In this document: positions 10,857-19,872 of the stretch, piece by piece
How positions within the stretch are numbered: position 1 is the stretch's first letter
Layout: each line of letters begins with the position of its first letter
Assembly: GCF_023283985.1 (NCBI RefSeq)
Contig: NZ_JAKIKU010000010.1
Span: forward strand, 1-64,000
Length of the DNA: 64,000 nt
Reading direction: 5' to 3'
From: Shewanella electrodiphila
Lineage (GTDB): Bacteria; Pseudomonadota; Gammaproteobacteria; Enterobacterales; Shewanellaceae
Translations under genes and position numbers: made by a program
Notes under the pieces: generated by a model
What the model was told of the DNA's origin: nothing
The model's input: only the letters and a program-made list of their open reading frames with translations
Databases searched by the model: none

Positions 10857-11567
10857 TTGCAGGGTAAGGGTCGGAAATTCCTGGTCGGAGTAAAACATAT
10901 CTACCGGTACCCTTTGTTGGCATCGGTATTTATCGTATCAGGTCTTTTTGCAGCAGCCCCTGCACAAATTGATGCTCAAAAAACCATTAGCGCCTTATCG
11001 AATCAATATGGTGAACGCGCAGGTAAACGAGCTAAAGCTTGGTTTAAAATCGTTAATGATGCTCAACAACTTGATGATATTACCAAGCTTGAAAAAGTGA
11101 ACGGCTTTTTTAATTTATTTAAGTTTGTCGATGATAGCGTACTTTGGGGAGAGTCTAATTACTGGGCTTCACCAATGGAGTTTATCGGCGTTAGCGCTGG
11201 CGATTGCGAAGATTTTTCTATCGCAAAGTACTTCACCCTATTACAAGTGGGCATTCCTGAAGAAAAGCTCAGGATAACAATGGTTAAAGCGACCTCAGTT
11301 AATCAGTATCATATGGTGTTGGCATACTATGAAACACCAGGTTCTGTGCCTTTAGTATTGGATAACCTTGATCCAGTGATTAAGCCTGCAACTAAAAGAA
11401 GCGATTTATTACCTGTTTATAGTTTTAATGGTAAACAGTTATGGCTCAATAAAGAGAAAGGCAGAGGTGTACTCGCGGGTTCCTCCTCACGTCTTGAAAA
11501 ATGGAATGATTTACAACTTAGGTTGGGTATCGACAGATTGCGTCAACCCAAGCAAAAAATGGAGTAG
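10857..11567 (+). CDS. bpfG: LapG/BpfG-type periplasmic cysteine protease (transglutaminase-like)
   Basis: Protease that cuts the N-terminus of the adhesin and releases it from the cell when c-di-GMP is low (family knowledge). The catalytic triad is visible: Cys117 (GDCEDF), His152 (YHMVLAYY) and Asp169 (VLDNLDP). The C-H-D spacing (35 and 17) matches LapG. A membrane/signal segment lies near residues 19-37 (LASVFIVSGLFAAAPAQ). The start is TTG with a strong AAGGAG seven bases upstream; no ATG or GTG gives full length. The stop TAG is immediately adjacent to the downstream receptor gene, consistent with a protease/receptor pair made together. Confidence 0.93.
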   Translation: MQGKGRKFLVGVKHIYRYPLLASVFIVSGLFAAAPAQIDAQKTISALSNQYGERAGKRAKAWFKIVNDAQQLDDITKLEKVNGFFNLFKFVDDSVLWGESNYWASPMEFIGVSAGDCEDFSIAKYFTLLQVGIPEEKLRITMVKATSVNQYHMVLAYYETPGSVPLVLDNLDPVIKPATKRSDLLPVYSFNGKQLWLNKEKGRGVLAGSSSRLEKWNDLQLRLGIDRLRQPKQKME

Positions 11568-11575
11568 TGGCCAAG

Positions 11576-13498
11576 ATGACCCTTTTTCGTCAAATCTATG
11601 CGTTGCTTTTTGGTTTATTTTTACTCGTCGTAACCAGCTTAGGTTATGTACAGTTTACTGAAACTCAAAGTTTTCTCATCAAGCAAATGGAATCAGACTT
11701 AAACAATGCCAGTCACTCGCTAGGCATTATGCTAGTTCCCGCTCTAGAGAATGGTGATGATGTCGCAGCTGAAACTTTAGTCAACGTGATATTTGAGGGG
11801 GGTTACTACCAGCAAATTAAACTCACATGGCTCGTCGATGGTAAGCAACAAGCATGGAACAATGCCATTCGAATTGAAGGTGTGCCTCAATGGTTCATCG
11901 ATTTAAACCTATTTAACACTATCACTAAAGAAAGTGTTATCACTTCAGGCTGGTTACAACTGGCTAAAATTGAAATAACCGCTCACCCAGGGTTTGGCTA
12001 CCATGAACTTTGGCGCATTATTTCAAATACCATCATTATATTTTCAATTCTTTTTTTACTCGCCATAGTGTGTGCGCGTTTTGGCCTGAGTTATATATTA
12101 AAACCACTCAATTCACTGTCTAAACATGCTCAACAAATTGCTAATCGTCAATTTGGCCCTGACATGCCAGCGCCTAAAACCAAAGAGTTAAAAGAACTTG
12201 TTAGCGCATTTAACAGCATGTCAGCTCAACTTAAGCAGGTGTTTAATTCATTAGATGAAGAAGTATCGGCATTACGTAAGAAAAACCTCGTAGATCAAGT
12301 CTCTGGCCTTCCTAATCGACAATATATGGTCAGTCGAATCAATGGTTGGTTAGCAGAGCCTAGCAGTGGCGCTATTTTCCTCGCTAAATTTGACTGGTTA
12401 GAAGAAGTACACAGCAAGTACGGCTATCAAGTTCGTGATGAAACAATCAAACTACTGTCACAAAAACTCGAGCATTATTTGGATGAAGTCGCCCCTTCAG
12501 TGATTGCCAGAATTGCAGCGTATGAATTTGCATTCTTAATCTCAGATGTTGAACACGATCAACTGACTAAATATCTACAAACCTTACTTAGAACCTTAAA
12601 CAAGGAAATTTCTAAAGCAGGCTGTAAACCAAATGAAGGTTTTGCGATAGGAGTCGCTGAGCGAAGTGGTCATATGACAGTGAGTGACATTTTAGCTCAA
12701 GCAGATAACGCACTACAAAAGTCACTTACCGACAATAAAGTCTTCCACTGGTTTGAAACCACTGAACATCAATTATTTAGCCGTGAACAATGGCGTGATA
12801 ATTTAACTGATGCTATTCAGAACAAGAAATTTCAGTTTAGATGGCAGCCTGTATTACTTACCGAAAATGAAGAAGTTTGCCAACGAGAAGTATATTGCCA
12901 GCTTCAGGTGAACGATAAGCTTCAGCATGCAGGCCAATTTATGCCTTATGTTGAGCTGCTTTCATTAGGCACCTTATTAGATCAATGTTTAATCGAAACC
13001 GTCATTGAAAACCGATTGCTTGAGCGAAATTATGAACCGTTAGCCATTAACCTAACCTTCCAAAGTATCAGTGATCCTCATTTCCATTCTTGGTTGCAAA
13101 ACCTCCTGCGAAATAGCCACTTCCCGGAACGGATATGCTTTGAAATACCTGAAGCCAGTGTCTATAGTGATTTAGAAAACTGCGAAAGCCTCTGCAATAT
13201 TATTAGAGATAATGGAGCTAAATTTGGTATTGACCACTTCGGTCGCCAATTTGGTTCTATGAGCTATTTACAAAGCTTAAGACCAAGTTATGTGAAACTC
13301 GATCAATCCTTCGCTTACATGGAAGACGATCAGCACAATACTGAACTATGTCGCGCCCTTGCCAATGTCGCTAAGGGGTTAGACATCCAAGTGATTGTCA
13401 CCGGTATTCAACAACAAACGCAGTTGGATCGTTTTGCATCAATGCGTCTAGATGCCTACCAAGGCTTTATCGCGCCGCCTATCGCAATTACATTTTAA
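11576..13498 (+). CDS. bpfD: LapD/BpfD-type inside-out c-di-GMP receptor (degenerate GGDEF-EAL)
   Basis: Inner-membrane receptor that sequesters the LapG-type protease when c-di-GMP is bound. The 640-residue protein has a first membrane helix (about 8-26), a periplasmic LapD/MoxY domain (to about 145), a second helix (about 148-168), HAMP (170-220), a GGDEF-like domain and an EAL-like domain. Both enzymes look dead: the GGDEF motif reads AAYEF and the EAL motif reads CQLQ. I chose ATG 11576 because MTLFRQ aligns with the family N-terminus and GGAG lies 11 bases upstream; GTG 11567 would overlap the bpfG stop. A terminator follows. Confidence 0.92.
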   Translation: MTLFRQIYALLFGLFLLVVTSLGYVQFTETQSFLIKQMESDLNNASHSLGIMLVPALENGDDVAAETLVNVIFEGGYYQQIKLTWLVDGKQQAWNNAIRIEGVPQWFIDLNLFNTITKESVITSGWLQLAKIEITAHPGFGYHELWRIISNTIIIFSILFLLAIVCARFGLSYILKPLNSLSKHAQQIANRQFGPDMPAPKTKELKELVSAFNSMSAQLKQVFNSLDEEVSALRKKNLVDQVSGLPNRQYMVSRINGWLAEPSSGAIFLAKFDWLEEVHSKYGYQVRDETIKLLSQKLEHYLDEVAPSVIARIAAYEFAFLISDVEHDQLTKYLQTLLRTLNKEISKAGCKPNEGFAIGVAERSGHMTVSDILAQADNALQKSLTDNKVFHWFETTEHQLFSREQWRDNLTDAIQNKKFQFRWQPVLLTENEEVCQREVYCQLQVNDKLQHAGQFMPYVELLSLGTLLDQCLIETVIENRLLERNYEPLAINLTFQSISDPHFHSWLQNLLRNSHFPERICFEIPEASVYSDLENCESLCNIIRDNGAKFGIDHFGRQFGSMSYLQSLRPSYVKLDQSFAYMEDDQHNTELCRALANVAKGLDIQVIVTGIQQQTQLDRFASMRLDAYQGFIAPPIAITF

Positions 13499-13532
13499 CG
13501 CGAGAGAATTTAAAGCAAGAGAATAAAAGAAA

Positions 13533-13550
13533 ACCACGCAATTGCGTGGT
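13533..13550 (+). terminator. Rho-independent terminator of the adhesin operon
   Basis: Perfect 18-nt palindrome ACCACGCAATTGCGTGGT followed by TTTTTT, 35 bases after the bpfD-type stop codon. Confidence 0.9.
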
Positions 13551-13674
13551 TTTTTATGGATAAAGAATTTATAGATGAAGAACCCATGCGACAAAGCAAT
13601 ACTTCAGCTCATCCTATGAAATAAAACCAAGTTAACCTTAAGAAACCCAGCAACAAACATTAAATTTCAGACAC

Positions 13675-13703
13675 AAAAAAGCCACTCATTGAGTGGCTTT
13701 TTT
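13675..13703 (-). terminator. Terminator of the tRNA cluster
   Basis: GCCACTC/GAGTGGC hairpin flanked by A and T runs, just downstream (minus strand) of the last tRNA. The A and T runs make it able to work in both directions. Confidence 0.85.
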
Positions 13704-13710
13704 GTTTATG

Positions 13711-13787
13711 TGGTCGGTGATAGAGGATTCGAACCTCTGACCCTCTCGTCCCAAACGAGATGCGCTACCGGGCTGCGCTAATCACCG
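13711..13787 (-). tRNA. tRNA-Pro(TGG), distal copy
   Basis: 77-nt cloverleaf on the minus strand including the encoded CCA. Acceptor arms are CGGTGAT/ATCACCG, the anticodon loop TTTGGGA gives anticodon TGG, and the T-loop GTTCGAATC is present. Its sequence is identical to the neighbouring tRNA-Pro over the whole length I compared. Confidence 0.97.
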
Positions 13788-13949
13788 AAAATCTGCTCTG
13801 ATATTTGAGTCTTAAGAGGAAATCCTCTGCTCCACTCTGAAAGAGTGAGTGAAACGTTATCAAATGACGTTATTCACTGGATGTAACTTTTTATACGGTA
13901 GGCCAATTTGATAGGATCAAAATAAATCACTAATTGGATTACTAAAATT

Positions 13950-14026
13950 TGGTCGGTGATAGAGGATTCGAACCTCTGACCCTCTCGTCCCAAACGAGAT
14001 GCGCTACCGGGCTGCGCTAATCACCG
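13950..14026 (-). tRNA. tRNA-Pro(TGG), proximal copy
   Basis: Second 77-nt tRNA-Pro with the same acceptor arm, anticodon TGG and encoded CCA, 162 bp upstream (minus strand) of its twin. The duplicate points to a past tandem duplication within the cluster. Confidence 0.97.
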
Positions 14027-14056
14027 AGATATTCTATAAATAGAATGTAGATTGAA

Positions 14057-14133
14057 TGGGGTGACTGATGGGGCTCGAACCCACGACAACCGGAATCACA
14101 ATCCGGGGCTCTACCAACTGAGCTACAATCACC
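14057..14133 (-). tRNA. tRNA-His(GTG)
   Basis: 77 nt with the extra 5' G typical of tRNA-His (acceptor GGTGATTG pairing with AGTCACC). The anticodon loop TTGTGAT gives GTG, and CCA is encoded. Confidence 0.97.
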
Positions 14134-14167
14134 ACTGATTTCAATCTTGCTAACGAACGTTACCGAA

Positions 14168-14244
14168 TGGTGCGCCCAGAAGGATTCGAACCTTCGGCCT
14201 TACCCTCCGGAGGGGTACGCTCTATCCAGCTGAGCTATGGGCGC
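14168..14244 (-). tRNA. tRNA-Arg(CCG)
   Basis: 77-nt cloverleaf with acceptor arms GCGCCCA/TGGGCGC, anticodon loop CTCCGGA giving CCG, and encoded CCA. First gene of the cluster in its transcription direction, corresponding to the E. coli argX position. Confidence 0.97.
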
Positions 14245-14265
14245 TCGCCTTGGTTAGCGACGCAC

Positions 14266-14294
14266 ATAATAGGGATAAATCACCTTCACGTCCA
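14266..14294 (-). promoter_or_regulatory. Probable sigma-70 promoter of the tRNA cluster
   Basis: On the minus strand, TGGACG (-35) and TATTAT (-10) are separated by 17 bases. They are followed by a G/C-rich discriminator (GTGCGTCGC), the kind seen at stringently controlled stable-RNA promoters. It lies ~22 bases before tRNA-Arg. Confidence 0.6.
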
Positions 14295-14451
14295 CCTTTG
14301 TTTATAACTTTTTTGTTCGTTTGCTCAAGTTTTGAGTAAATTGTGATGTTTTTAAGCATTTTTCATTTTAAACTCTTGATAGTTCCCTTTATCGAGGAAC
14401 TTTCATATACTCAAAGATGGTTATATTTCTCAAAAGGATTGAGGGAGCATC

Positions 14452-17100
14452 ATGGAAAAGGGAAGACTCCCTTCTAATAGTTGTAAAAATATCGAGCACC
14501 TTCAAAGAAGGGTATCGAGGCTTAGGCGCTTAGCAACAAAGTATAAACGCGCTGAAATCATTCAAAATGCCTTATTAGAGATTTCTAACATTGCGACCCA
14601 TGTGGTTTCACTTGATGCTTTTTATCAAGGTGTCCACAATCATCTGCAAAGTTTAATTCCTGCTGATAATTTTTTTATTGCTTCAATAGATCGTGAAACA
14701 GGTAACATCACTTTACCTTTTTTTGCCGATGAAAAAGACTCCCACCCTTCTGAACTGTATCCTGACGAAGAATTATCTTCTTTATTAGAGCGTGGGATCA
14801 CCGGTTATGTCTTAAAAACAGGTGAGCCACTCTTTTGTGATGCCCAGCGATTTGATCAGCTGGTGTCACAAGGTTTCATTGATGACCTCGGCTCTGCTTG
14901 TTTGCAGTGGCTTGGGGTACCAATCAAACATAATAATATTGTCTCAGGTGTACTCGTAGTTCAAAGTTACAGTAACGATATTAGTTACGGCGAACTTGAG
15001 CTCGAATTGATGGGATTTATTTGTCACCATATTTCTGGGGTGATGGAACGCTTGCGCCATAACGAAGAGCTTGAAATCGCCATTGTTCAGCGCACCAAAG
15101 AACTGAGCAAAGCATACGATAAAGTGAAGCTTGAAGTTCAAGAAAGAATGAAAGCAGAAAAGTTACAAAAGTCGTTATTCCAAATAGCCGATCTTTCAGC
15201 ATCAGATGTCAGTGAAGCTGACTTTTACCCCAAAATCCATCAAGTCATTAGCCAATTACTTCCGGCAGAGAACTGCTTTATCTCACTCGTGCATAAAGCC
15301 TCACAAACCTTGTCTTTTCCTTTTTATGTCTCGCAAATGAGTAGTGAGCCGCCAAAGCCTAGGGCGATGCAAGATGGTTTAACCGAATTTATTTTAAAAC
15401 ACAAACAACCCAAACTTCTTAGCCAGCAAGATATTCAAGACATGGTCCATGCGGGTGAGATCTATGGCACCAATCCAGCGCTAAACCATACTCAAACCAT
15501 GAAACAATGGATTGGTATTCCATTATTTATCCATGGCGAGGTTGCTGGCGGCTTAACTATTTATAGCCTGACAGATCAGAACTCTTATGCTGCAAGAGAT
15601 TTAGAACTGCTGACATTTGTCTCTCAACATATTGCCAATGCCATTGAACGTAAATTTGCTGTTGAACAATTAAAACGTAGCCATGAATTATTAGAAGATA
15701 AAGTAGAAAAACGCACCAAGGCCATCGCTGAAATGAATGACAATTTACAACGTCAAATCATGCAGCGAAAAAAAATGGAAGCGCAACTGGTATACGATGC
15801 TAAACACGATAACTTAACTGGTTTACCTAATCGTAGCTTCTTTATGGAACGATTAACTCAAGCCATCAAACATATTCGCCGGCACCCAAAAGAACAGTTT
15901 GCCTTACTCTTTATTGATTTAGATGGGTTTAAGCAAATCAATGACACTCTAGGCCATTTAGAAGGCGACAGGTTCTTAATCGAAACCTCTACGCGCCTTA
16001 AGTTATGTATTCGCGAAAACGATACCTTAGCGCGCCTCGGTGGCGATGAATTTGTCATTCTATTAGATTCAATTCACCAGCATAAAGATGCTGAAGATGT
16101 CTGCGAGCGAATATTAGAGACCATTTCAGAACCATACACTTTAGCGCAGCAGCAAGTGATTTCAGGTGCCAGTATTGGGGTTGCATTCAGTTGTGTGGCT
16201 TCATCAGATACTAGCGAATCTATCTTAAGAAATGCAGATACGGCAATGTATCAAGCAAAATCAAAAGGCAAAGGTTGTTACGTGATATTTGATAGACAAA
16301 CTGAATATCATTTCAATCAACGCATTGAATTAGAGCAAGATTTTTTAAATGCCATAGAACAAAATGACATTGTGGTTGAATTAACCCCTGTGGTGTCTTT
16401 TGATGACAAAGAGATCATAGCTTATGAGCCTATTAGTTATTGGCAGCATCCTTCTCAAGGCTTAATCGATAACGAGCAACTCACTTCACTTGCTAACCAA
16501 ACTCAAACCATGACGATGTTAGATGATTATATTTTTAAGTATATCGATGAACATTATCAGGCTCTCGCCAATGGTCTAGGTGACAAAATACAGATACATA
16601 TGCCGCTTTCAAGTCAGCATATTAAGCATAAATATGGACTGCGTAGCTTACGGAATACCATCAAGCGCAGCAAAATTTGTGCATCTAAACTGTGGGTGTT
16701 TTTTAACGAGAAAGCCTTTGTTCAAGACAGCACCAACCATATTAGCGCCTTCGAATCACTATCAGAACTTGGTATCAATATTGGCATTAATGGCTACGGC
16801 ACCGGATATAGCTCATTAAGTAGTTTGAGCTTCTTACCAATTAAAGCCCTAAAACTCGATGCCGATATCAGCCAACACTTAGTCAATGATAAGCAATTGC
16901 AGCTAGCAAAAGCCTACCAGCTGATTGCAACAACATTGGGCTTTAAGATTTTTGCAGAAGGTGTAGACACTCAAAAGCAAAAGCAGATATTAGAAGAGTT
17001 AGGTTACATTCAAGGTCAAGGACAGGTATTTTCACTGGTAAACTTAGTGTTAACTCAACATACCGAAGAGGTCGATATCGCTGAGTTAACCCAAGCTTAA
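14452..17100 (+). CDS. GAF-GAF-GGDEF-EAL protein, probable diguanylate cyclase with dead EAL
   Basis: Cytosolic 882-residue signalling protein without membrane helices. Two GAF-like sensor domains (about 40-200 and 240-400) are each followed by coiled coils (VQRTKELSKAYDK; VEKRTKAIAEMN). A GGDEF domain (about 440-615) follows, with intact catalytic motif LGGDEF and an RxxD inhibitory site (REND) five residues before it, so it probably makes c-di-GMP. The C-terminal EAL-like domain reads AYEPISYW where phosphodiesterases have xEALLRW, and lacks the DDFG loop, so it is probably inactive. ATG start with GAGGGAG upstream. It follows the adhesin operon and tRNAs as an independent unit. Confidence 0.88.
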   Translation: MEKGRLPSNSCKNIEHLQRRVSRLRRLATKYKRAEIIQNALLEISNIATHVVSLDAFYQGVHNHLQSLIPADNFFIASIDRETGNITLPFFADEKDSHPSELYPDEELSSLLERGITGYVLKTGEPLFCDAQRFDQLVSQGFIDDLGSACLQWLGVPIKHNNIVSGVLVVQSYSNDISYGELELELMGFICHHISGVMERLRHNEELEIAIVQRTKELSKAYDKVKLEVQERMKAEKLQKSLFQIADLSASDVSEADFYPKIHQVISQLLPAENCFISLVHKASQTLSFPFYVSQMSSEPPKPRAMQDGLTEFILKHKQPKLLSQQDIQDMVHAGEIYGTNPALNHTQTMKQWIGIPLFIHGEVAGGLTIYSLTDQNSYAARDLELLTFVSQHIANAIERKFAVEQLKRSHELLEDKVEKRTKAIAEMNDNLQRQIMQRKKMEAQLVYDAKHDNLTGLPNRSFFMERLTQAIKHIRRHPKEQFALLFIDLDGFKQINDTLGHLEGDRFLIETSTRLKLCIRENDTLARLGGDEFVILLDSIHQHKDAEDVCERILETISEPYTLAQQQVISGASIGVAFSCVASSDTSESILRNADTAMYQAKSKGKGCYVIFDRQTEYHFNQRIELEQDFLNAIEQNDIVVELTPVVSFDDKEIIAYEPISYWQHPSQGLIDNEQLTSLANQTQTMTMLDDYIFKYIDEHYQALANGLGDKIQIHMPLSSQHIKHKYGLRSLRNTIKRSKICASKLWVFFNEKAFVQDSTNHISAFESLSELGINIGINGYGTGYSSLSSLSFLPIKALKLDADISQHLVNDKQLQLAKAYQLIATTLGFKIFAEGVDTQKQKQILEELGYIQGQGQVFSLVNLVLTQHTEEVDIAELTQA

Positions 17101-17166
17101 TGCATTGCGTTGCTTGCTAAGCTGATTGAGCCAAGACTCATTCTTGACCAATAGCACAACCTATAG

Positions 17167-17194
17167 CCCATAACCCATAACCCATAACCCATAA
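17167..17194 (+). repeat. Four tandem copies of CCCATAA
   Basis: Four perfect 7-bp direct repeats between two convergent genes. A short satellite with likely slippage; no function evident. Confidence 0.9.
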
Positions 17195-17216
17195 GGCGAG
17201 TATTGAAGAGGTATTG

Positions 17217-19229
17217 CTATTTTTTAAACATATCTCGAATATTAGCAATATTGGTTTTAGCCGATTGCGCTTTTTCTTGCTCAGTTTGTTTTGGCTTACG
17301 GTTTTCCCAAATCAAATCATCTTGCGGTAATTCCAGCAAAAATCGGCTGGGTTCGCAACGCATGGTTTCACCAAACTGGCGACGTTCGCGGCACATAGTA
17401 AACCATAACTCTTTTTGTGCACGTGTAATGCCCACATAAGCTAAACGGCGCTCTTCATCAACATTATCCTCATCAATGCTCGACTGATGCGGTAAAATAC
17501 GCTCTTCAGTACCCACCATAAACACATATGGGTACTCCAAGCCTTTTGAAGCATGCAGTGTCATCAATTGAACTTGATCGCCACCTTCATCTTCTTGATT
17601 GCGCTCCATCATGTCACGTAAAGTAAGGCGCGTTACCACTTCTGGTAATGTCATCGGCTCATCTAATTCATCACCTTCCAGCATTTCAGTCACCCAACGG
17701 TATAACTCTGAAATATTTTTCATCCGCATTTCAGCCGCTTTGGCACTGGTACTGGTTTCATATAGGTAATCTTCGTAATTTATCTTACGAATAAGCTGTT
17801 TAATTGCATCTACAGGTTCGCCGCGAGTGGCAATTTCACCGGTATCAACAATAAACTTACCGAACTGATACAGGGAGGCCATTGCCGCTGGCGCTAAATG
17901 ATGATTCAGCTCTGCCTGAAAAATCGCTTCAAACATCGAGATATGTTTTTGATTGGCGTAATTACCAAGACGCTCAAGCGTTGCTGGGCCAATACCACGC
18001 TTAGGCAAATTCACCACACGTAAAAATGCATTGTCATCATCAGGGTTCACTACTAAACGTAAGTAAGCCATGATGTCTTTAATTTCTGCGCGGGCGAAAA
18101 ACGACGTACCACCAGATAACTTGTAAGGGATCCGGTTGGTCATTAAGGCGCGCTCTAACAGCCTTGATTGATGGTTACCTCGATACAAGATCGCATAATC
18201 ACCAAATTTAGTTTTGCCCATAAACTTATGACGAACTATCTCAGCGATAACACGTTCGGCTTCTTGCTCTTCATTGGCGGCAAACAGCACTCTGAGCGGC
18301 TCACCGTAAGCGAGTTCACTGAACAGTTTTTTATCGTAAACATGGGGGTTGTTTGCAATCAGGATATTCGCTGCACGCAAAATTCGTTGGCTAGAGCGGT
18401 AATTTTGCTCTAACTTGATTAAGCGTAATTGCGGGAAGTCTTTGCCCAATAACACCAAGTTTTGTGGTTTAGCACCACGCCACGAATAAATGGATTGGTC
18501 ATCATCACCTACAACGGTAAAACGAGCTCGTTCACCCACTAATAGCTTCACCAATTCATATTGGCTGGTATTGGTATCTTGGTATTCATCCACCAGCAAG
18601 TACTGAAAACGAGTTTGCCAGCGAGTACGCACTTCTTCATTGTTACGTAATAATAATGTCGGCAGCAAAATAAGATCATCAAAATCTAGCGCATTGTAGG
18701 CTTTCATGTGCTGAGCGTAGCGTTGATATAATTTAGCAAATAATTGCGTTTGTTCATCACCGCCACGTTTAAGCGCTTGATCAGGAATGACTAAGTCGCC
18801 TTTCCAATTAGAAATGGCACTGGCGAGGGCTTTAATGAGATCTTTATCTTCTTCAAGCTCATCTTCAGTAAGCTCTTTAAGCAGTGCAAAGGTATCTTGA
18901 TCATCAAACAGCGAAAAGCCTGCTTTTAAACCGACCACTTTATGCTCACGCTTGATGATCTCTAACCCCAGCGTATGGAATGTAGAGATCCATAATCCAC
19001 GAGCTTCTTTGCGTCCCATCGATTGTGAAACACGCTCTTTCATTTCACGCGCAGCTTTATTGGTAAAAGTCACAGCGGCAATATTGCGCGCCTTGTAGCC
19101 ACACTTTTCGACTAAGTATTCAATTTTGTTAATAATTACCCGAGTTTTACCACTGCCTGCCCCAGCTAATACTAAACAAGGTCCAGAAACATAGTGAACG
19201 GCATCATTTTGCCCAGGATTTAACTTCAT
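17217..19229 (-). CDS. rep: ATP-dependent DNA helicase Rep
   Basis: Superfamily 1A 3'-to-5' helicase that clears proteins ahead of replication forks. The 670-residue protein is close to the E. coli length. The start was placed at [11 protein letters not shown] because Rep begins at this motif; a frame extension of 22 residues upstream has no family support. Visible motifs are Walker A AGAGSGKT near the N-terminus, VDEYQDTN (motif II), [14 protein letters not shown] (motif III), LEQNYRSS, and [19 protein letters not shown] (motif V) with GITRAQKEL (VI). It is convergent with the upstream GGDEF gene and divergent from ubiK. Confidence 0.95.
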   Translation of the reverse strand: MKLNPGQNDAVHYVSGPCLVLAGAGSGKTRVIINKIEYLVEKCGYKARNIAAVTFTNKAAREMKERVSQSMGRKEARGLWISTFHTLGLEIIKREHKVVGLKAGFSLFDDQDTFALLKELTEDELEEDKDLIKALASAISNWKGDLVIPDQALKRGGDEQTQLFAKLYQRYAQHMKAYNALDFDDLILLPTLLLRNNEEVRTRWQTRFQYLLVDEYQDTNTSQYELVKLLVGERARFTVVGDDDQSIYSWRGAKPQNLVLLGKDFPQLRLIKLEQNYRSSQRILRAANILIANNPHVYDKKLFSELAYGEPLRVLFAANEEQEAERVIAEIVRHKFMGKTKFGDYAILYRGNHQSRLLERALMTNRIPYKLSGGTSFFARAEIKDIMAYLRLVVNPDDDNAFLRVVNLPKRGIGPATLERLGNYANQKHISMFEAIFQAELNHHLAPAAMASLYQFGKFIVDTGEIATRGEPVDAIKQLIRKINYEDYLYETSTSAKAAEMRMKNISELYRWVTEMLEGDELDEPMTLPEVVTRLTLRDMMERNQEDEGGDQVQLMTLHASKGLEYPYVFMVGTEERILPHQSSIDEDNVDEERRLAYVGITRAQKELWFTMCRERRQFGETMRCEPSRFLLELPQDDLIWENRKPKQTEQEKAQSAKTNIANIRDMFKK

Positions 19230-19496
19230 GCTGTCGACTTTACCAATAACGAAAATAAACGGAGTGCGATCATACCAGAAAGCAGCGATCGACAATGATT
19301 AAATTCAACGATATCACTATTCGGTTAACCCTTAAGACAATTCGATCGAAAGCGGCATAGCAAGCGTATTGATTATCAAGCTCTCCCCTGCAATGTTAGA
19401 ACCATCACACAAGCTGAGCGATAACTTTGGACATGCAGACGGGCTCAGGTACAATCAACTCATAAACAAGAAACCTAATTGAAGATGGTATTGACG

Positions 19497-19751
19497 ATGA
19501 TTAATCCAAAAAAACTTGAAGAAGTTGCTAAGCAGCTGAGTGATAACCTTCCTAGTGGTGTAAAGCAATTTGCAGGCGAATTCGAAGAGCGTTCAAAGCA
19601 AGTTTTACAAAGCCAACTAATGAAATTAGATGTCGTTTCTCGTGAAGAGTTTGAAGTTCAGCAGCACGTGTTACTAAAAACCCGTGAAAAACTCGAAGCA
19701 TTACAAGCTCAAGTTGAAGAATTAGAAAAAAAGCTTTCAGCTGACGCATAA
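19497..19751 (+). CDS. ubiK: Ubiquinone biosynthesis accessory factor UbiK (BMFP/YqiC family)
   Basis: 84-residue coiled-coil protein that assists aerobic ubiquinone synthesis through contact with UbiJ and membrane lipids (family knowledge). The signature LDVVSREEFEVQQHVLLKTREKLEALQ is split here across residues ~42-68 and matches the BMFP family. The start was put at MINPKK, the conserved family N-terminus, rather than at TTG 19479. A strong terminator follows 40 bases after the stop. Confidence 0.92.
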   Translation: MINPKKLEEVAKQLSDNLPSGVKQFAGEFEERSKQVLQSQLMKLDVVSREEFEVQQHVLLKTREKLEALQAQVEELEKKLSADA

Positions 19752-19790
19752 TTCCAGCAGATAGTTGATTCAATTAACGATAAAACAAAA

Positions 19791-19817
19791 ATGGCATCCT
19801 AGGATGCCATTTTTTTA
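19791..19817 (+). terminator. Terminator of ubiK
   Basis: Perfect 20-nt palindrome ATGGCATCCTAGGATGCCAT followed by TTTTTTT. Confidence 0.92.
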
Positions 19818-19840
19818 TGCTCACTTAGCGAAGTTAATCT

Positions 19841-19872
19841 CTAATTAAGTGCTAATTAAGTGCTAATTAAGC
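19841..19872 (+). repeat. Three near-tandem copies of CTAATTAAGTG
   Basis: 11-bp direct repeats at 19841, 19852 and 19863 (last copy partial). The third copy covers the stop codon of the convergent aminotransferase gene, so the repeat has grown out of, or into, its 3' end. Confidence 0.85.

Noticed and set aside
11428-11661. 77-codon frame across the bpfG-bpfD junction
   Set aside because: Lies in another frame within two well-supported genes.
17203-17439. 78-codon plus-strand frame over the 3' end of rep
   Set aside because: Antisense shadow of a clear helicase gene.
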